Positions 1 to 8,062 of a stretch of DNA of 60,838 nucleotides are shown piece by piece; position 1 is the stretch's first letter, and each line of letters starts with the position of its first letter. Below the pieces are notes generated by a model, which was given only the letters and a program-made list of their open reading frames with translations, did not search any database and had not been told where the DNA came from. The translations under genes were made by a program, and so were the position numbers. The DNA is from Deinococcus piscis (GTDB lineage: Bacteria; Deinococcota; Deinococci; Deinococcales; Deinococcaceae): NCBI RefSeq assembly GCF_014653275.1, contig NZ_BNAL01000017.1, forward strand, positions 1-60,838, given 5' to 3'.

Positions 1-63
1 CACACAAGACATTTCCGCCTGGATGACCCACGCCTATCCTGGAATATTCTTATGTCAAATGCT

Positions 64-378
64 CTAGGGCAGCATTCCAGCCAGTGCCAACCCAGCCATC
101 GACAGCACCGCCGCCGCACGTAGGCCGCTCGCCACGCCAATGGCCGCGCGGGGTGTGAGGCGGTCAGCCATGCTGCCCAGCAGCGGCGCAGCAAAACGCG
201 GCAGACTTCCAGCCAAGAACACCAGCGCCACCGCCCGCTCGTCGGGCAAAGTGCTTAGGCCCAGTGCCAAAAACGGCATGGCAAGACTGAGCAGCGCGTC
301 GCCTAGCGACATGCCCGCCATGCCCGCAAGATACGTCCAGAAGCCGTGTGGTAAATGGTTAGAACTGGCCCTCGTCAT
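64..378 (-). pseudogene. Truncated MFS transporter (N-terminal fragment)
   Basis: The 104-residue product begins like a major facilitator superfamily transporter. It has a first membrane helix containing GMSLGDALLSLAMPFLALGL, a second helix (VALVFLAGSLPRFAAPLLG), the loop SMADRLTPRAA typical of the MFS helix 2-3 loop, and a third helix, and then it stops. MFS proteins are normally about 400 residues with 12 helices, so about three quarters is missing. The 63 bases after the stop are visibly more AT-rich and show no continuation in any frame, which suggests a deletion or insertion boundary close to the window edge. Its ATG at 378 overlaps a possible upstream start of the divergent winged-helix gene. 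A functional protein is unlikely. Confidence 0.7.
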
Positions 379-409
379 GCCTTCCAGCGTGTGCGCTACG
401 CTACCGAAA

Positions 410-1066
410 ATGCCGCAGACAATTTTGGGTAGCTATACGGGCGAGTGGTTTACGGTGCAGACGCCAGAGCAGGCGCGCTTGCTGAGCGACAGCGCGGCGG
501 TACAGATGCTCCAGCCATTTCTGGGGCGTACGTTGGGCGCAGCCGAGGCCGCACGTGAGGCAGGCGTAAGTGTAGAGCGGCTGAGCTACCGCATTCGGCA
601 GTTTGTGGCGGCGGGTTTGCTGAAAGATGTGGGCGAGCAGCCGAGACGCGGGCGGCCCGTGCGACTCTACCAGGCGGCAGGCGGTATCTTTTTGCCTTTT
701 CAGCACACGCCGTTTGAGGACCTTGAAGCGCAGATAGCGGTTCAGCTTGAGCCTATTCAGAGGGCCAAAGTCCAGGCCCTCGCCCGACTACTGACCGAGA
801 TGCATTCGGATGGCCGGGTACTGTACCGCGACGAGGTTAGCGGCAAGGTGCATAGCGAAGCTGCTTCTTCTCTCACTCCGCATGCGGCTTGGCGCGGCAA
901 GGGTGGCAACCGCACAGGCAAGCTCTGGCTGAGTAGGGCACAGTTGGCAGAATTGCAGGCGCTATACGACAGCCTCAGTGAGTGGGTCACTGCACTGGAA
1001 ACCGGGCCACGTGCGGGTGCAAAGCCCTACTTGCTGGAGCTAACGCTGGTGCCTTTGGAGGAGTGA
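410..1066 (+). CDS. Winged-helix (ArsR-like) transcriptional regulator
   Basis: A 218-residue protein with an N-terminal helix-turn-helix (about residues 35-80: LGAAEAAREAGVSVERLSYR, then a wing with RRGRPVRLY). The remainder, which includes LWLSRAQLAELQALYDSLSE, is predicted helical. This resembles helix-turn-helix proteins of the ArsR type that carry an extra C-terminal effector or dimerisation part. An in-frame ATG also exists at 377. I prefer 410 because a TACGCT box at 397-402 lies exactly 7 nt before it, the leaderless pattern seen throughout this window, and neither start has a Shine-Dalgarno. It is divergent from a broken MFS transporter and may originally have regulated it. The ligand is unknown. 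Confidence 0.7.
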   Translation: MPQTILGSYTGEWFTVQTPEQARLLSDSAAVQMLQPFLGRTLGAAEAAREAGVSVERLSYRIRQFVAAGLLKDVGEQPRRGRPVRLYQAAGGIFLPFQHTPFEDLEAQIAVQLEPIQRAKVQALARLLTEMHSDGRVLYRDEVSGKVHSEAASSLTPHAAWRGKGGNRTGKLWLSRAQLAELQALYDSLSEWVTALETGPRAGAKPYLLELTLVPLEE

Positions 1067-1176
1067 GGCGATAGAGTGTGTCTGACAGGAGTTCCGTTTA
1101 TTCCGCTATAGAAGAAGTGTGGTCAGCCAACTTCTAATGTCGCGTTCTGAGCACTCCCGCAGTTAGGCTGTGAGGT

Positions 1177-1764
1177 ATGGACTCTGTATCTGCACATCCC
1201 ATTGTGCCTTTTCCGTTGGCTGCCTTACTGCTGCCCGTCACCATATTGATCGTGATTGGTAGCGGTGCTTTGGCCTTTTTGGTTGTCCAGCAACGTATTA
1301 TTGCGCTCGGAGGCGCGGTACAGTGGCGTGAGTCATGGGGGTACGTGGAGGCGATAGAAAATTGCCAAGAAGCCCACAACCGTTCAACACCACAGAGTCT
1401 TGTGAAGATCAACTACTCATACGATCTCAATGGGCAGATGCACAAGGGTGAACAGAAGATTCCGCTGACGGAATTCACTAAACGTGTACCGAAAGGTTTA
1501 CATGCTGGTCAGCGAGTGCCTGTTTACATCTTCCAAAACATGTCTTCTCTGTTGCCAGTTGAAGGTGACATGTGGGTGCAGATTGTGGCTGGCGTAGCAA
1601 GCCTTCTTGCAGGAGTATTTGCTGCGAATTTTAGTATGTTGATTATTATTGCTTCTATGTCATTCTGGCAGCCAGGAATATTTGAAGCGATGGTTGCCGT
1701 CCCTGTCTACATTTTGGAATCTCTGATGGGAAATAAACCAAGTTGGCCGCCATATTCTCAATGA
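1177..1764 (+). CDS. DUF3592-like membrane protein
   Basis: A 195-residue protein. It has an N-terminal membrane helix (about residues 14-38), an extracytoplasmic-looking domain of about 80 residues (VKINYSYDLNGQMHKGEQ, then LHAGQRVPVYI), and one or two C-terminal membrane helices. The order helix, small beta domain with Y-x-Y-x-V/L-x-G and G-x-x-V-x-V-Y, helix is that of DUF3592 proteins, whose role is unknown. A TAGGCT box lies 7 nt before the ATG (leaderless). The gene and its upstream region are clearly lower in GC than all neighbours, which suggests recent acquisition. Its last 7 bases overlap the end of the convergent ketopantoate reductase gene. Confidence 0.65.
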   Translation: MDSVSAHPIVPFPLAALLLPVTILIVIGSGALAFLVVQQRIIALGGAVQWRESWGYVEAIENCQEAHNRSTPQSLVKINYSYDLNGQMHKGEQKIPLTEFTKRVPKGLHAGQRVPVYIFQNMSSLLPVEGDMWVQIVAGVASLLAGVFAANFSMLIIIASMSFWQPGIFEAMVAVPVYILESLMGNKPSWPPYSQ

Positions 1765-2705
1765 GTCATGCCAGTGCGCTCCAGCGCCCGAATCCCTGCG
1801 TAGAGCCGTTCATTGACCGGCGTGGGCACCCCGTACTCCCGCCCCAGCTGAATCACCGTGCCCGCGAACAGCTCCAGCTCGGTCGGGCGGCCCGCTTCCA
1901 GGTCCTGCGCCAGCGACGGCTTGGCGGCGGGGTCCAGGCTGTCCATCACGCGCACCCAGTAGGCAAAGTCGTCCTCAGTCAGCCCCACGCCTGCGTGCGG
2001 GGCCAGGGCCAGCACCTCGCGCATGGCGGCCAGGAAGGTTTCGCGGGCCTCCCCCTGCGCCTGCACCGTGCCGAAGGTGCCCCGGTACAGCGCTGCGGTC
2101 TGGTTGATGCCCACGTTCAGCATCCACTTGCCCCACAGCCGCCGGGGCATCTCTGGGTCCACCGAGTGCGGCAGGCGGGCACGGCTGAAGAAGCGGTCCA
2201 CCGCCTGCACCCGCGCCGCTTCGCCTGCATCATCCGTCATCGGGCCGATCACCAATTGGCCCCGGTCACGGTAGACCAGGCGGTTGGCTTCTTTGCGGGC
2301 GTCCATCTCCTGCGCCACCGCGTACACGATGCGCTCAGGGCCAAAGTGCCGCCCCAGCACCTCCTCGCTGGCGATGCCGTTGAGCGCCGAGACAATCAGG
2401 GTGTGCTGTCCCAGCTGGCTTTCAATCAGGGGCAGTGCCGCGTCCAGCGCATGGAACTTGACGCAGACCAGCACCAAGTCGGCTGGGGACGGGGTGTCCT
2501 GCGGCGTCAGATACACAAAAGGCACGCGCTGCCCGTCCATCCATACGCCTTCTGTGCGGTAGCGTTCAGCCCGCGCCGGGTCAGCCACTGCCCGCACTGC
2601 CCCAGCGGGCAGCCCCGCCGCCAACTGGCCCCCGAACAGGATGCCCAGCGCTCCCAGGCCAACAATAGAAACGGTGTGGATGTCCGGACACTGTGGCTGG
2701 GTCAT
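1758..2705 (-). CDS. panE: 2-dehydropantoate 2-reductase family protein
   Basis: A 315-residue protein of the PanE/ApbA family, which reduces ketopantoate to pantoate with NADPH in pantothenate/CoA synthesis. Visible features are the N-terminal Rossmann motif GLGALG, LVLVCVKFHALDAALP (NADPH-contacting strand and helix with the family Lys), ALNGI, and a C-terminal helical domain with KWMLNVGINQTAALYRGTFG, in which the Lys and Asn are family catalytic or substrate-binding residues. An ATG at 2744 is also open, but 2705 is preceded at 7 nt by TACAGT and begins shortly before the Rossmann strand. Many genomes carry several PanE paralogues, so the physiological substrate is not certain. Confidence 0.8.
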   Translation of the reverse strand: MTQPQCPDIHTVSIVGLGALGILFGGQLAAGLPAGAVRAVADPARAERYRTEGVWMDGQRVPFVYLTPQDTPSPADLVLVCVKFHALDAALPLIESQLGQHTLIVSALNGIASEEVLGRHFGPERIVYAVAQEMDARKEANRLVYRDRGQLVIGPMTDDAGEAARVQAVDRFFSRARLPHSVDPEMPRRLWGKWMLNVGINQTAALYRGTFGTVQAQGEARETFLAAMREVLALAPHAGVGLTEDDFAYWVRVMDSLDPAAKPSLAQDLEAGRPTELELFAGTVIQLGREYGVPTPVNERLYAGIRALERTGMTH

Positions 2706-2712
2706 GCCAGGG

Positions 2713-2718
2713 ACTGTA
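2713..2718 (-). promoter_or_regulatory. -10 box (TACAGT) of the ketopantoate reductase gene
   Basis: TACAGT ends exactly 7 nt before the ATG at 2705. This is the leaderless spacing, and it decides against the upstream ATG at 2744. Confidence 0.6.
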
Positions 2719-2794
2719 GCGCGTGAGGGCTTCAGACTGCGCAACCGTGCCGCCGCGCCGGTGACGGGCCCCAGGCGCTACAGTCGGCGCTGTT

Positions 2795-3427
2795 ATGCCA
2801 CCTGCTGTTTCCACCCACGACATCACCTTCGATTCTTTGCAGGGCGACTTCAGTGCTGTGCTGGGCGAAGTGGCCCGGCTGCGGCTGACGCTGTTCCGCG
2901 AGTTTCCGTATCTGTACGAAGGCACCGCCGAGGCCGAAGCCGAGTATCTCCAGACTTATGCTCAGGCTCCCGGTGCCCTGCTGATTTTGGCCCGTGACCG
3001 CCGCGCAGGTGGCCGGGTGGTGGGGGCCTGCACCGCCGTCCCGCTCGCGCACGAGGGCGAAGAGTTGCAGGCTCCCTTCCGCGCCTCTGGCCTGGACCCA
3101 GCGCAGGTGCTGTATCTCGGAGAAGCGCTGCTGGAGACGGAGTACCAGAGCCTGGGCCTGGGCGGGCAGATGATGGACCGCGCCGAGGCCCACGCAGACG
3201 CGCTGGGCTTGCCGCTGGTGGCCGCCGCGATGGTGCAGCGACCCGCCGACCATCCGCTGAAGCCCGCTGGGTGGCGCTCGCCCCGCCGATTCTTGGAGCG
3301 GCGCGGCTACGCCATGCGCCCCGAACTGGATACCACGCTGACCTGGCAGGAACTCGGTGAAGCCAGCCCCAGCCCCAAGCCCATGCGGTTTTGGGTGTTG
3401 GAGCGTGGGCGCGGTAGTGCCGTCTAA
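2795..3427 (+). CDS. GNAT family N-acetyltransferase
   Basis: A 210-residue GNAT protein that transfers an acetyl group from acetyl-CoA to an unknown amine. The acetyl-CoA binding segment reads YLGEALLETEYQSLGLGGQM (Q/R-x-x-G-x-G/A form), followed by a helix MMDRAEAHADALGL. Near the C-terminus, RFLERRGYAM is the usual terminal helix-strand. A TACAGT box lies 10 nt before the ATG, and the start is divergent from the ketopantoate reductase gene. The final Val and stop codons lie inside the first octamer of a repeat element (see 3422-3517). The substrate cannot be told from sequence. Confidence 0.8.
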   Translation: MPPAVSTHDITFDSLQGDFSAVLGEVARLRLTLFREFPYLYEGTAEAEAEYLQTYAQAPGALLILARDRRAGGRVVGACTAVPLAHEGEELQAPFRASGLDPAQVLYLGEALLETEYQSLGLGGQMMDRAEAHADALGLPLVAAAMVQRPADHPLKPAGWRSPRRFLERRGYAMRPELDTTLTWQELGEASPSPKPMRFWVLERGRGSAV

Positions 3428-3517
3428 AGGTCTAAAAGTCTAGAAGTCTCAGAGTCGAGAGGTCCAGGGGAGATGCTTCTCTTTCCCTTAGACGCTTAGA
3501 CCTTTAGACCTTCAGGC
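3422..3517. repeat. Inverted pair of GTCTAAAG-type octamer arrays
   Basis: Six consecutive 8-bp units start at 3422: GTCTAAAG, GTCTAAAA, GTCTAGAA, GTCTCAGA, GTCGAGAG, GTCCAGGG. After a 16-nt spacer, four inverted units occupy 3486-3517, reading GTCTAAGG, GTCTAAGC, GTCTAAAG, GCCTGAAG on the other strand. Together they can form a long stem-loop between two convergent genes. The first unit supplies the stop codon of the acetyltransferase gene. It may act as a bidirectional terminator or be a repeat family of its own. Confidence 0.75.
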
Positions 3518-3531
3518 AAGGAGCTGGCTCC

Positions 3532-4554
3532 TCAGCGCCAGCCCAGGCCCGGAGCCACGTCCTTCACGAACGTCTCTATGACATGGGCGCAGTAGTCCAC
3601 GCCCAGTTGGTTGGGCACAGTCAGCAGCAGCGTGTCGGCCTCGGCAAGGGCTTCGTCGGCCCGCAGCTGCTCAATCAGTTTGTCCGGCTCGGCGGCGTAG
3701 GAGCGGCCAAATACGGCGCGGTAGCTGTCAATGTGGCCGAACTGGTCGGTTTGGTCACGGTCACGTCCGAAGTAAGCCCGGTCCAGGTCATTCACGATAG
3801 GGAAGATGCTGCGGCTGACCGAGCTGCGCCCCTCGTAAGCGTGGCCCGCTTCCTTCCAGGCCTGCTTGAAGGCCCGAATCTGCTCGGCTTGCTGAATGTG
3901 CAGCGGCTGCCCGCCTTCGTCCTGCTTGAGCGTCGAGGTCTGCATGTGCATGCCCAGGTGGGCAGCCCACTGTGCCGTGGCAACACTTCCTGCGCCCCAC
4001 CAAATCCGCTCACGCAGGCCCTCCGAGTGAGGTTCGAGTCGCAGCAGGCCACCAGGATTGGGGAACATGGGCCGGGGATGCGGCTGCGCGAAGCCCTCAC
4101 CCCGCAGCAGGTCCAGAAAGACCTGGGTATGGCGGCGGGCCATGTCCTGCTCGGTTTCGCCCTCGGCTGGCGCGTAGCCGAAATAGCGCCAGCCGTCCAC
4201 CACCTGTTCCGGCGAGCCCCGGCTGAGGCCCAGCTGCAAGCGCCCGCCGGAAATCAGGTCGGCTGCACCCGCGTCCTCGGTCATGTAAAAGGGGTTTTCG
4301 TAGCGCATGTCAATCACGCCAGTGCCGATTTCTATGCGGCTGGTTTTGGCGCCGATGGCGGCCAGCAGCGGAAAGGGCGACGCCAGCTGCCGCGCAAAGT
4401 GGTGAACCCGGAAATAAGCGCCGTCCGCGCCTGCTTCTTCGGCGGCCACAGCCAGGTCAATCGACTGGAGCAGAACGTCGCTGGCCGAGCGGGTCTGCGA
4501 CTGCGGCGAAGGCGTCCAGTGGCCGAACGAGAGAAATCCGATGTGCTTCTTCAT
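3532..4554 (-). CDS. LLM class flavin-dependent oxidoreductase
   Basis: A 340-residue luciferase-like monooxygenase (TIM barrel, FMN or F420 dependent). It starts with IGFLSFGHWTPSP and carries GADGAYFRVHHFARQLASPF (the E/H-x-H active-site region of the family), IEIGTGVIDMRYENPFYMTE, RLQLGLSRGSPEQV (phosphate-binding loop) and a C-terminal LTVPNQLGVD. The close relatives are annotated as LLM oxidoreductases of unknown substrate. TAGCCT ends 6 nt before the ATG, so the mRNA is probably leaderless. It converges with the acetyltransferase gene across the octamer repeat. Confidence 0.85.
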   Translation of the reverse strand: MKKHIGFLSFGHWTPSPQSQTRSASDVLLQSIDLAVAAEEAGADGAYFRVHHFARQLASPFPLLAAIGAKTSRIEIGTGVIDMRYENPFYMTEDAGAADLISGGRLQLGLSRGSPEQVVDGWRYFGYAPAEGETEQDMARRHTQVFLDLLRGEGFAQPHPRPMFPNPGGLLRLEPHSEGLRERIWWGAGSVATAQWAAHLGMHMQTSTLKQDEGGQPLHIQQAEQIRAFKQAWKEAGHAYEGRSSVSRSIFPIVNDLDRAYFGRDRDQTDQFGHIDSYRAVFGRSYAAEPDKLIEQLRADEALAEADTLLLTVPNQLGVDYCAHVIETFVKDVAPGLGWR

Positions 4555-4664
4555 GCGTTCAGGCTAGCGCTTTTGGTTTAAAAAGCAAATCGGTACATTT
4601 TATCAATCCAGCTCCAGATCAATTCAGCTTTGTGCCTGACCTGAGGTTCTGGGCGAGACTTGCC

Positions 4665-4868
4665 TCAGTTGTCGTCCTGTTCGTCTCCACCGCCGTCTTC
4701 GTCCTCTTCGCCGGTATCTGTGTCCTCGTCGGTATCTGTGTCATTGCCGTCGGCGTCGCCTTGCTGGGCGCTGCTCTGGGCCGGGGCGGAGGTGTTCCCC
4801 GGCTGCGGGCCAGTGCAGGCGCTCAGGAACAGGGCCAACATAAGGGTCAGGGGCAGAAGCCGTTGCAT
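4665..4868 (-). CDS. Small acidic lipoprotein
   Basis: A 67-residue protein with a lipoprotein signal (about residues 1-18, lipobox LFLSAC). The mature part is almost entirely Gly, Asp, Glu, Thr and Ser, with an Asp/Glu tail that could bind cations or be a simple spacer. The start at 4868 is chosen because a TACGGT box ends 7 nt upstream and because the signal peptide begins there; a longer in-frame extension to 4973 exists. It is divergent from the choice-of-anchor I lipoprotein. No function is suggested. Confidence 0.55.
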   Translation of the reverse strand: MQRLLPLTLMLALFLSACTGPQPGNTSAPAQSSAQQGDADGNDTDTDEDTDTGEEDEDGGGDEQDDN

Positions 4869-4947
4869 GTGGCTTACCGTAGCGGGCGCAGGCCGCTGCC
4901 GTGCGCTTGACACCTTCATGAAGACCCAACGCCAACCTAAGAGAAGC

Positions 4948-6498
4948 ATGAAAAAAGCTGCTTTGCTGTTCATCCCGCTCTGGCTCGGCTCCTGTGGTCT
5001 GTCTGGTGACCTTCAGCCACCCCGCGCCCTGCATACCGAAGCTGGCCTGGAGGATTTTGACCGTCAGAGCCTCAGCACTCGCCCTGGCAAGAGCGCCCGC
5101 TTTTCGCTGGACGCCGAGCCCGAATACATCACGGTGAGCCCCGACAGCAAGACCGCCTATGTGTCGCTGCAAGAAAGCAACGCTCTGGCGGTCTTGGACA
5201 TCGCAGGCGGCAAGTTTACGGCGGTGCATCCGCTGGGCTTCAAAGATTGGCGTGGCTCGGCCCTGGACGCCAGCGACAAAGACGGCAAGGTCAATCTTCA
5301 GCTCTGGCCGGTGCTGGGCGCGTACATGCCCGATGCCATCGCCAGCTACCGCGTGGGTGGTCAGACCTATATTCTCAGCGCCAATGAGGGAGATGGCCGT
5401 GAATACGCAGGCTTTGAGGACGAAGTGCGCGTCAAGGACTTGCTGCTAGACCCGGAGAAGTTCCCGGATGCCGCCACGCTCCAGGGCAGCAGTGCGCTGG
5501 GCCGCCTGACTGTCAGCCGCGTGGATGCCGACACGGACGGCGACGGTGACGCTGACCAGCTGGTGTCGTTCGGCGGGCGCAGCCTGAGCGTGTGGAGCGC
5601 TGATGGCAAGCTGGTGAGCGATACCGGCAGTCTGTTTGAGCGGACGGTGGCGGCGCAGCGTCCGGCGGCCTTCAACTCCGAGGGCACGGCTGAAACATTT
5701 GATACCCGCAGCGACAACAAAGGTCCCGAACCCGAAGCCCTGACCGTGGCGCAGGTGGGGGGCAGGAGCTTTGCCTTTGTGGGGTTGGAGCGCAGCGGCG
5801 GCATCATGGTGCTGGATGTGAGCCGACCCGGACAGCCGCAGCTGGTGCAGTATTTCAACGATACCGACGCTTCAGCCACCGCAAAAAGTGGGCGGGCCGG
5901 TGACCTGGCTCCCGAAGGACTGCTGTTCATTCCCGCTGCCGACAGTCCTGCTGGCCGCAACCTGCTGGTGGCGAGCCATGAGGTCAGTGGCAGCGTCAGC
6001 ATCTACGCCGTGGCAGACAGCGGCGAGTTGTCCCGCCTGGGCCGTTATCAGAGTGAGCCGTTCGCCTTTGGGCAGGGTGTGGCCGAAATCAGCGCCTATG
6101 ACCCCGGCAGCAAGCGGCTGTTTACCGTGAACGGTCAGACCGGCGGCCTGGACATTCTGGACCTGAGCGATGTGACCGCGCCGCGCCGCGTAGACTCGGT
6201 GGACCTGAGCGCTTACGGCAGAGGGGCCAATTCGGTGGCCGTGCATGACGGCGTGGTGGCGCTGGCCATTGCCGCTGGCACCAAGACGGACCCCGGTCAG
6301 GTCGTGCTACTCAACCCCCAGGGCGAGCTTCTGGCTCAGCCGGTGCGAGTAGGGGCGCTGCCTGACATGCTGACCTTTACCCCGGATGGCCGCACCATCT
6401 TGGTGGCCAACGAAGGCGAACCGTCGGATGACTACAGCGTGGACCCGGCGGGGAGTGTCAGCATCATTGATGTGCGCCAGGCACTGGCCCGGCGCTGA
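4948..6498 (+). CDS. Choice-of-anchor I family beta-propeller lipoprotein
   Basis: A 516-residue exported protein. The N-terminus MKKAALLFIPLWLGSCG is a lipoprotein signal with the lipobox ending in Cys. The rest is repeated WD/YVTN-like propeller blades (PEYITVSPDSKTAYVSLQES, YILSANEGDGREY, DMLTFTPDGRTILVANEGEP). The NEGDGREY and VANEGEP motifs are typical of the choice-of-anchor I domain found in secreted esterase or phosphatase-like proteins; no separate catalytic domain is present here. ATG 4948 has a purine-rich AAGAGAAG upstream and begins exactly at the signal peptide, although the frame is open much further upstream. Its role is unknown, probably extracytoplasmic binding. Confidence 0.8.
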   Translation: MKKAALLFIPLWLGSCGLSGDLQPPRALHTEAGLEDFDRQSLSTRPGKSARFSLDAEPEYITVSPDSKTAYVSLQESNALAVLDIAGGKFTAVHPLGFKDWRGSALDASDKDGKVNLQLWPVLGAYMPDAIASYRVGGQTYILSANEGDGREYAGFEDEVRVKDLLLDPEKFPDAATLQGSSALGRLTVSRVDADTDGDGDADQLVSFGGRSLSVWSADGKLVSDTGSLFERTVAAQRPAAFNSEGTAETFDTRSDNKGPEPEALTVAQVGGRSFAFVGLERSGGIMVLDVSRPGQPQLVQYFNDTDASATAKSGRAGDLAPEGLLFIPAADSPAGRNLLVASHEVSGSVSIYAVADSGELSRLGRYQSEPFAFGQGVAEISAYDPGSKRLFTVNGQTGGLDILDLSDVTAPRRVDSVDLSAYGRGANSVAVHDGVVALAIAAGTKTDPGQVVLLNPQGELLAQPVRVGALPDMLTFTPDGRTILVANEGEPSDDYSVDPAGSVSIIDVRQALARR

Positions 6499-6568
6499 GT
6501 GACGTTGGGGAAGCGGCTACGCCATTTGGCCGATGTGGACTCTGGTTCCGGTCCCGTAGGCTGAAGAC

Positions 6569-7417
6569 ATGATAAGTCCGGCCTCTCCCTGCTCAGCGCG
6601 GCGGTCCCTGGGTTACCAGACGGACCTGGCCGTGCTGGCGCATCAGGGTGCCCGTTGTAGCCAGCGGGACGGCTACCTGGCGGTCCAGACACCGGACAAC
6701 CCGGAGTTCTGGTGGGGCAACTTTTTGCTGCTGCCGGAACTGGACGCCCGCACGCCGCTCTGCGAGTGGCTGGCCCGCTTTGCCGCTGAGTTCCCGCAGG
6801 CCCGCCACTGCACCCTGGGTCTGGATACCCTGGAGCCACCGGACCCGCAGGTGCTGGCGGCGTTCACAGCGCTGGGATTCACCCTGGTGCGTTCAAGCGT
6901 GCTGACGGCTCACCAGACTGCGCCCTGCCGCGCTCTGCCTCCTGGCACCGAGCTGCGGCCCCTGCGCAGCGGCGACGACTGGCATCAGGCGCTCAATCTG
7001 GGGCTGGCCCTCAACGCCGCCAACCCGGAGCCGCTCCCCGGATATCTGCCGTTCCTGGAGGGCCGACTGCGGCTGCTACGGTGGGCGCAGGAACGCGGCG
7101 AGGGGGCCATGTGGGGTGCTTTTGTCGGCGGTCAGCTGCGTTCGTCGCTGGGCATCTATCAGGGAGGCCACCAGGGTCAAGTGGCACTGGCCCGCTATCA
7201 GCGTGTAGAAACCCACCCCGAGTGGCGCTCGCAGGGTCTGGCAGGCGGCCTGGTGCATGCAGCGGGCGAATGGGCACGGGCGGCGCTGGGTGCTCACATC
7301 CTGGTAATTGTGGCTGACCCGGAGTATCACGCGCAGGCGCTGTATCAGGGGTTGGGCTTCAGCGTGCGCGAATCCTGTTGGGGGCTGCAGCGTCCGCCCG
7401 CGCCAGAGGCAACTTGA
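6569..7417 (+). CDS. GNAT family N-acetyltransferase (two-lobed)
   Basis: A 282-residue protein. The second half has the GNAT core: LARYQRVETHPEWRSQGLAG (strand 4 then R-x-x-G-L-A), a helix GGLVHAAGEWARAALG, and ADPEYHAQALYQGLGFSVRE at the C-terminus. The first half (FWWGNFLLLPEL and so on) looks like a degenerate GNAT half, as in tandem GNAT proteins. TAGGCT ends 6 nt before the ATG, giving a leaderless start. Followed by a separately promoted DUF2905 gene. Substrate unknown. Confidence 0.75.
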   Translation: MISPASPCSARRSLGYQTDLAVLAHQGARCSQRDGYLAVQTPDNPEFWWGNFLLLPELDARTPLCEWLARFAAEFPQARHCTLGLDTLEPPDPQVLAAFTALGFTLVRSSVLTAHQTAPCRALPPGTELRPLRSGDDWHQALNLGLALNAANPEPLPGYLPFLEGRLRLLRWAQERGEGAMWGAFVGGQLRSSLGIYQGGHQGQVALARYQRVETHPEWRSQGLAGGLVHAAGEWARAALGAHILVIVADPEYHAQALYQGLGFSVRESCWGLQRPPAPEAT

Positions 7418-7469
7418 CCTGGACTTTAGGGTTGGGGGCCCTGGCGCAGCCTTCGTTTACTCTGACCGC

Positions 7470-7703
7470 ATGACTGATGGTCCCCGTCTCATTATCGTCC
7501 TGGGTGCCTTGCTGCTGGCCCTGGGATTGCTGTGGGCCTTTGCGCCCGGCGTCCTGAAATCCCTGTTCGGCTGGTTCGGCCACTTGCCCGGCGACATCAA
7601 CCACCGCAGCGGCAACACGTTCGTCTTTATTCCGTGGGTAAGTATGTTGGCCCTCAGCCTGGGCTTGTCGCTGCTGAGCGCCCTGTTCAGAATGTTCCGC
7701 TGA
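7470..7703 (+). CDS. DUF2905 family small membrane protein
   Basis: A 77-residue protein with two membrane helices flanking a short conserved loop GRLPGDI-like (here HLPGDINHRSGNTFVFIP), which is diagnostic of DUF2905. Family members are about 70 residues and of unknown function. The ATG at 7470 is preceded at 6 nt by TACTCT, so the shorter frame is preferred over the open extension to 7308. Confidence 0.8.
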   Translation: MTDGPRLIIVLGALLLALGLLWAFAPGVLKSLFGWFGHLPGDINHRSGNTFVFIPWVSMLALSLGLSLLSALFRMFR

Positions 7704-7740
7704 CCACTGGTCCGCTTGTGGCTTGGCCTAAACTGTAAGC

Positions 7741-7998
7741 ATGTCCGACCAGACCATTACCATGTACACGACCAGCTGGTGCCCCGACTGCATGATTGCC
7801 AAAAAGGCGCTGGCAGCCAAAGGCATCGCCTTTACCGAAGTGAACATCGAGCAGGATGAGAACGCCGCCGAGCGCGTGATGCAGATCAACGGGGGCAAGC
7901 GCAGCGTGCCCACCCTGGTCTACGGTGACGTGGCCCACAGCCTGAGCGGCTTCCGGCCCCAGAAGCTGGACGCTTTCCTGGCCGAAGCTGGCCTCTAA
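7741..7998 (+). CDS. Glutaredoxin-like (mycoredoxin-type) protein
   Basis: An 85-residue thioredoxin-fold protein with the dithiol motif W-C14-P-D-C17 after the first strand (ITMYTTSWCPDC), the cis-Pro segment SVPTLVYGD, and a C-terminal helix. The CPDC centre and the FTEVNIEQDE strand resemble actinobacterial mycoredoxins and other glutaredoxin-like proteins that reduce mixed disulfides. In Deinococcus this would fit a bacillithiol-linked role; that is inference. TAAACT lies 6 nt before the ATG. An intrinsic terminator follows at 8014. Confidence 0.85.
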   Translation: MSDQTITMYTTSWCPDCMIAKKALAAKGIAFTEVNIEQDENAAERVMQINGGKRSVPTLVYGDVAHSLSGFRPQKLDAFLAEAGL

Positions 7999-8013
7999 GC
8001 GCTCTATAAGCCA

Positions 8014-8050
8014 GGCCCCCGCCCAGTCAAGTGGCGGGGGCCTTTCTCTT
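8014..8050 (+). terminator. Intrinsic terminator after the glutaredoxin-like gene
   Basis: A perfect 10-bp stem (GGCCCCCGCC at 8014-8023 and its complement at 8033-8042) with a 9-nt loop, followed by TTTCTCTT. Confidence 0.8.
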
Positions 8051-8062
8051 GGGGCCGGGGGT

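Noticed and set aside
2732..3253. Minus-strand frame in the acetyltransferase gene
   Set aside because: Shadow of the GNAT gene, which has clear motifs and a box on the plus strand.
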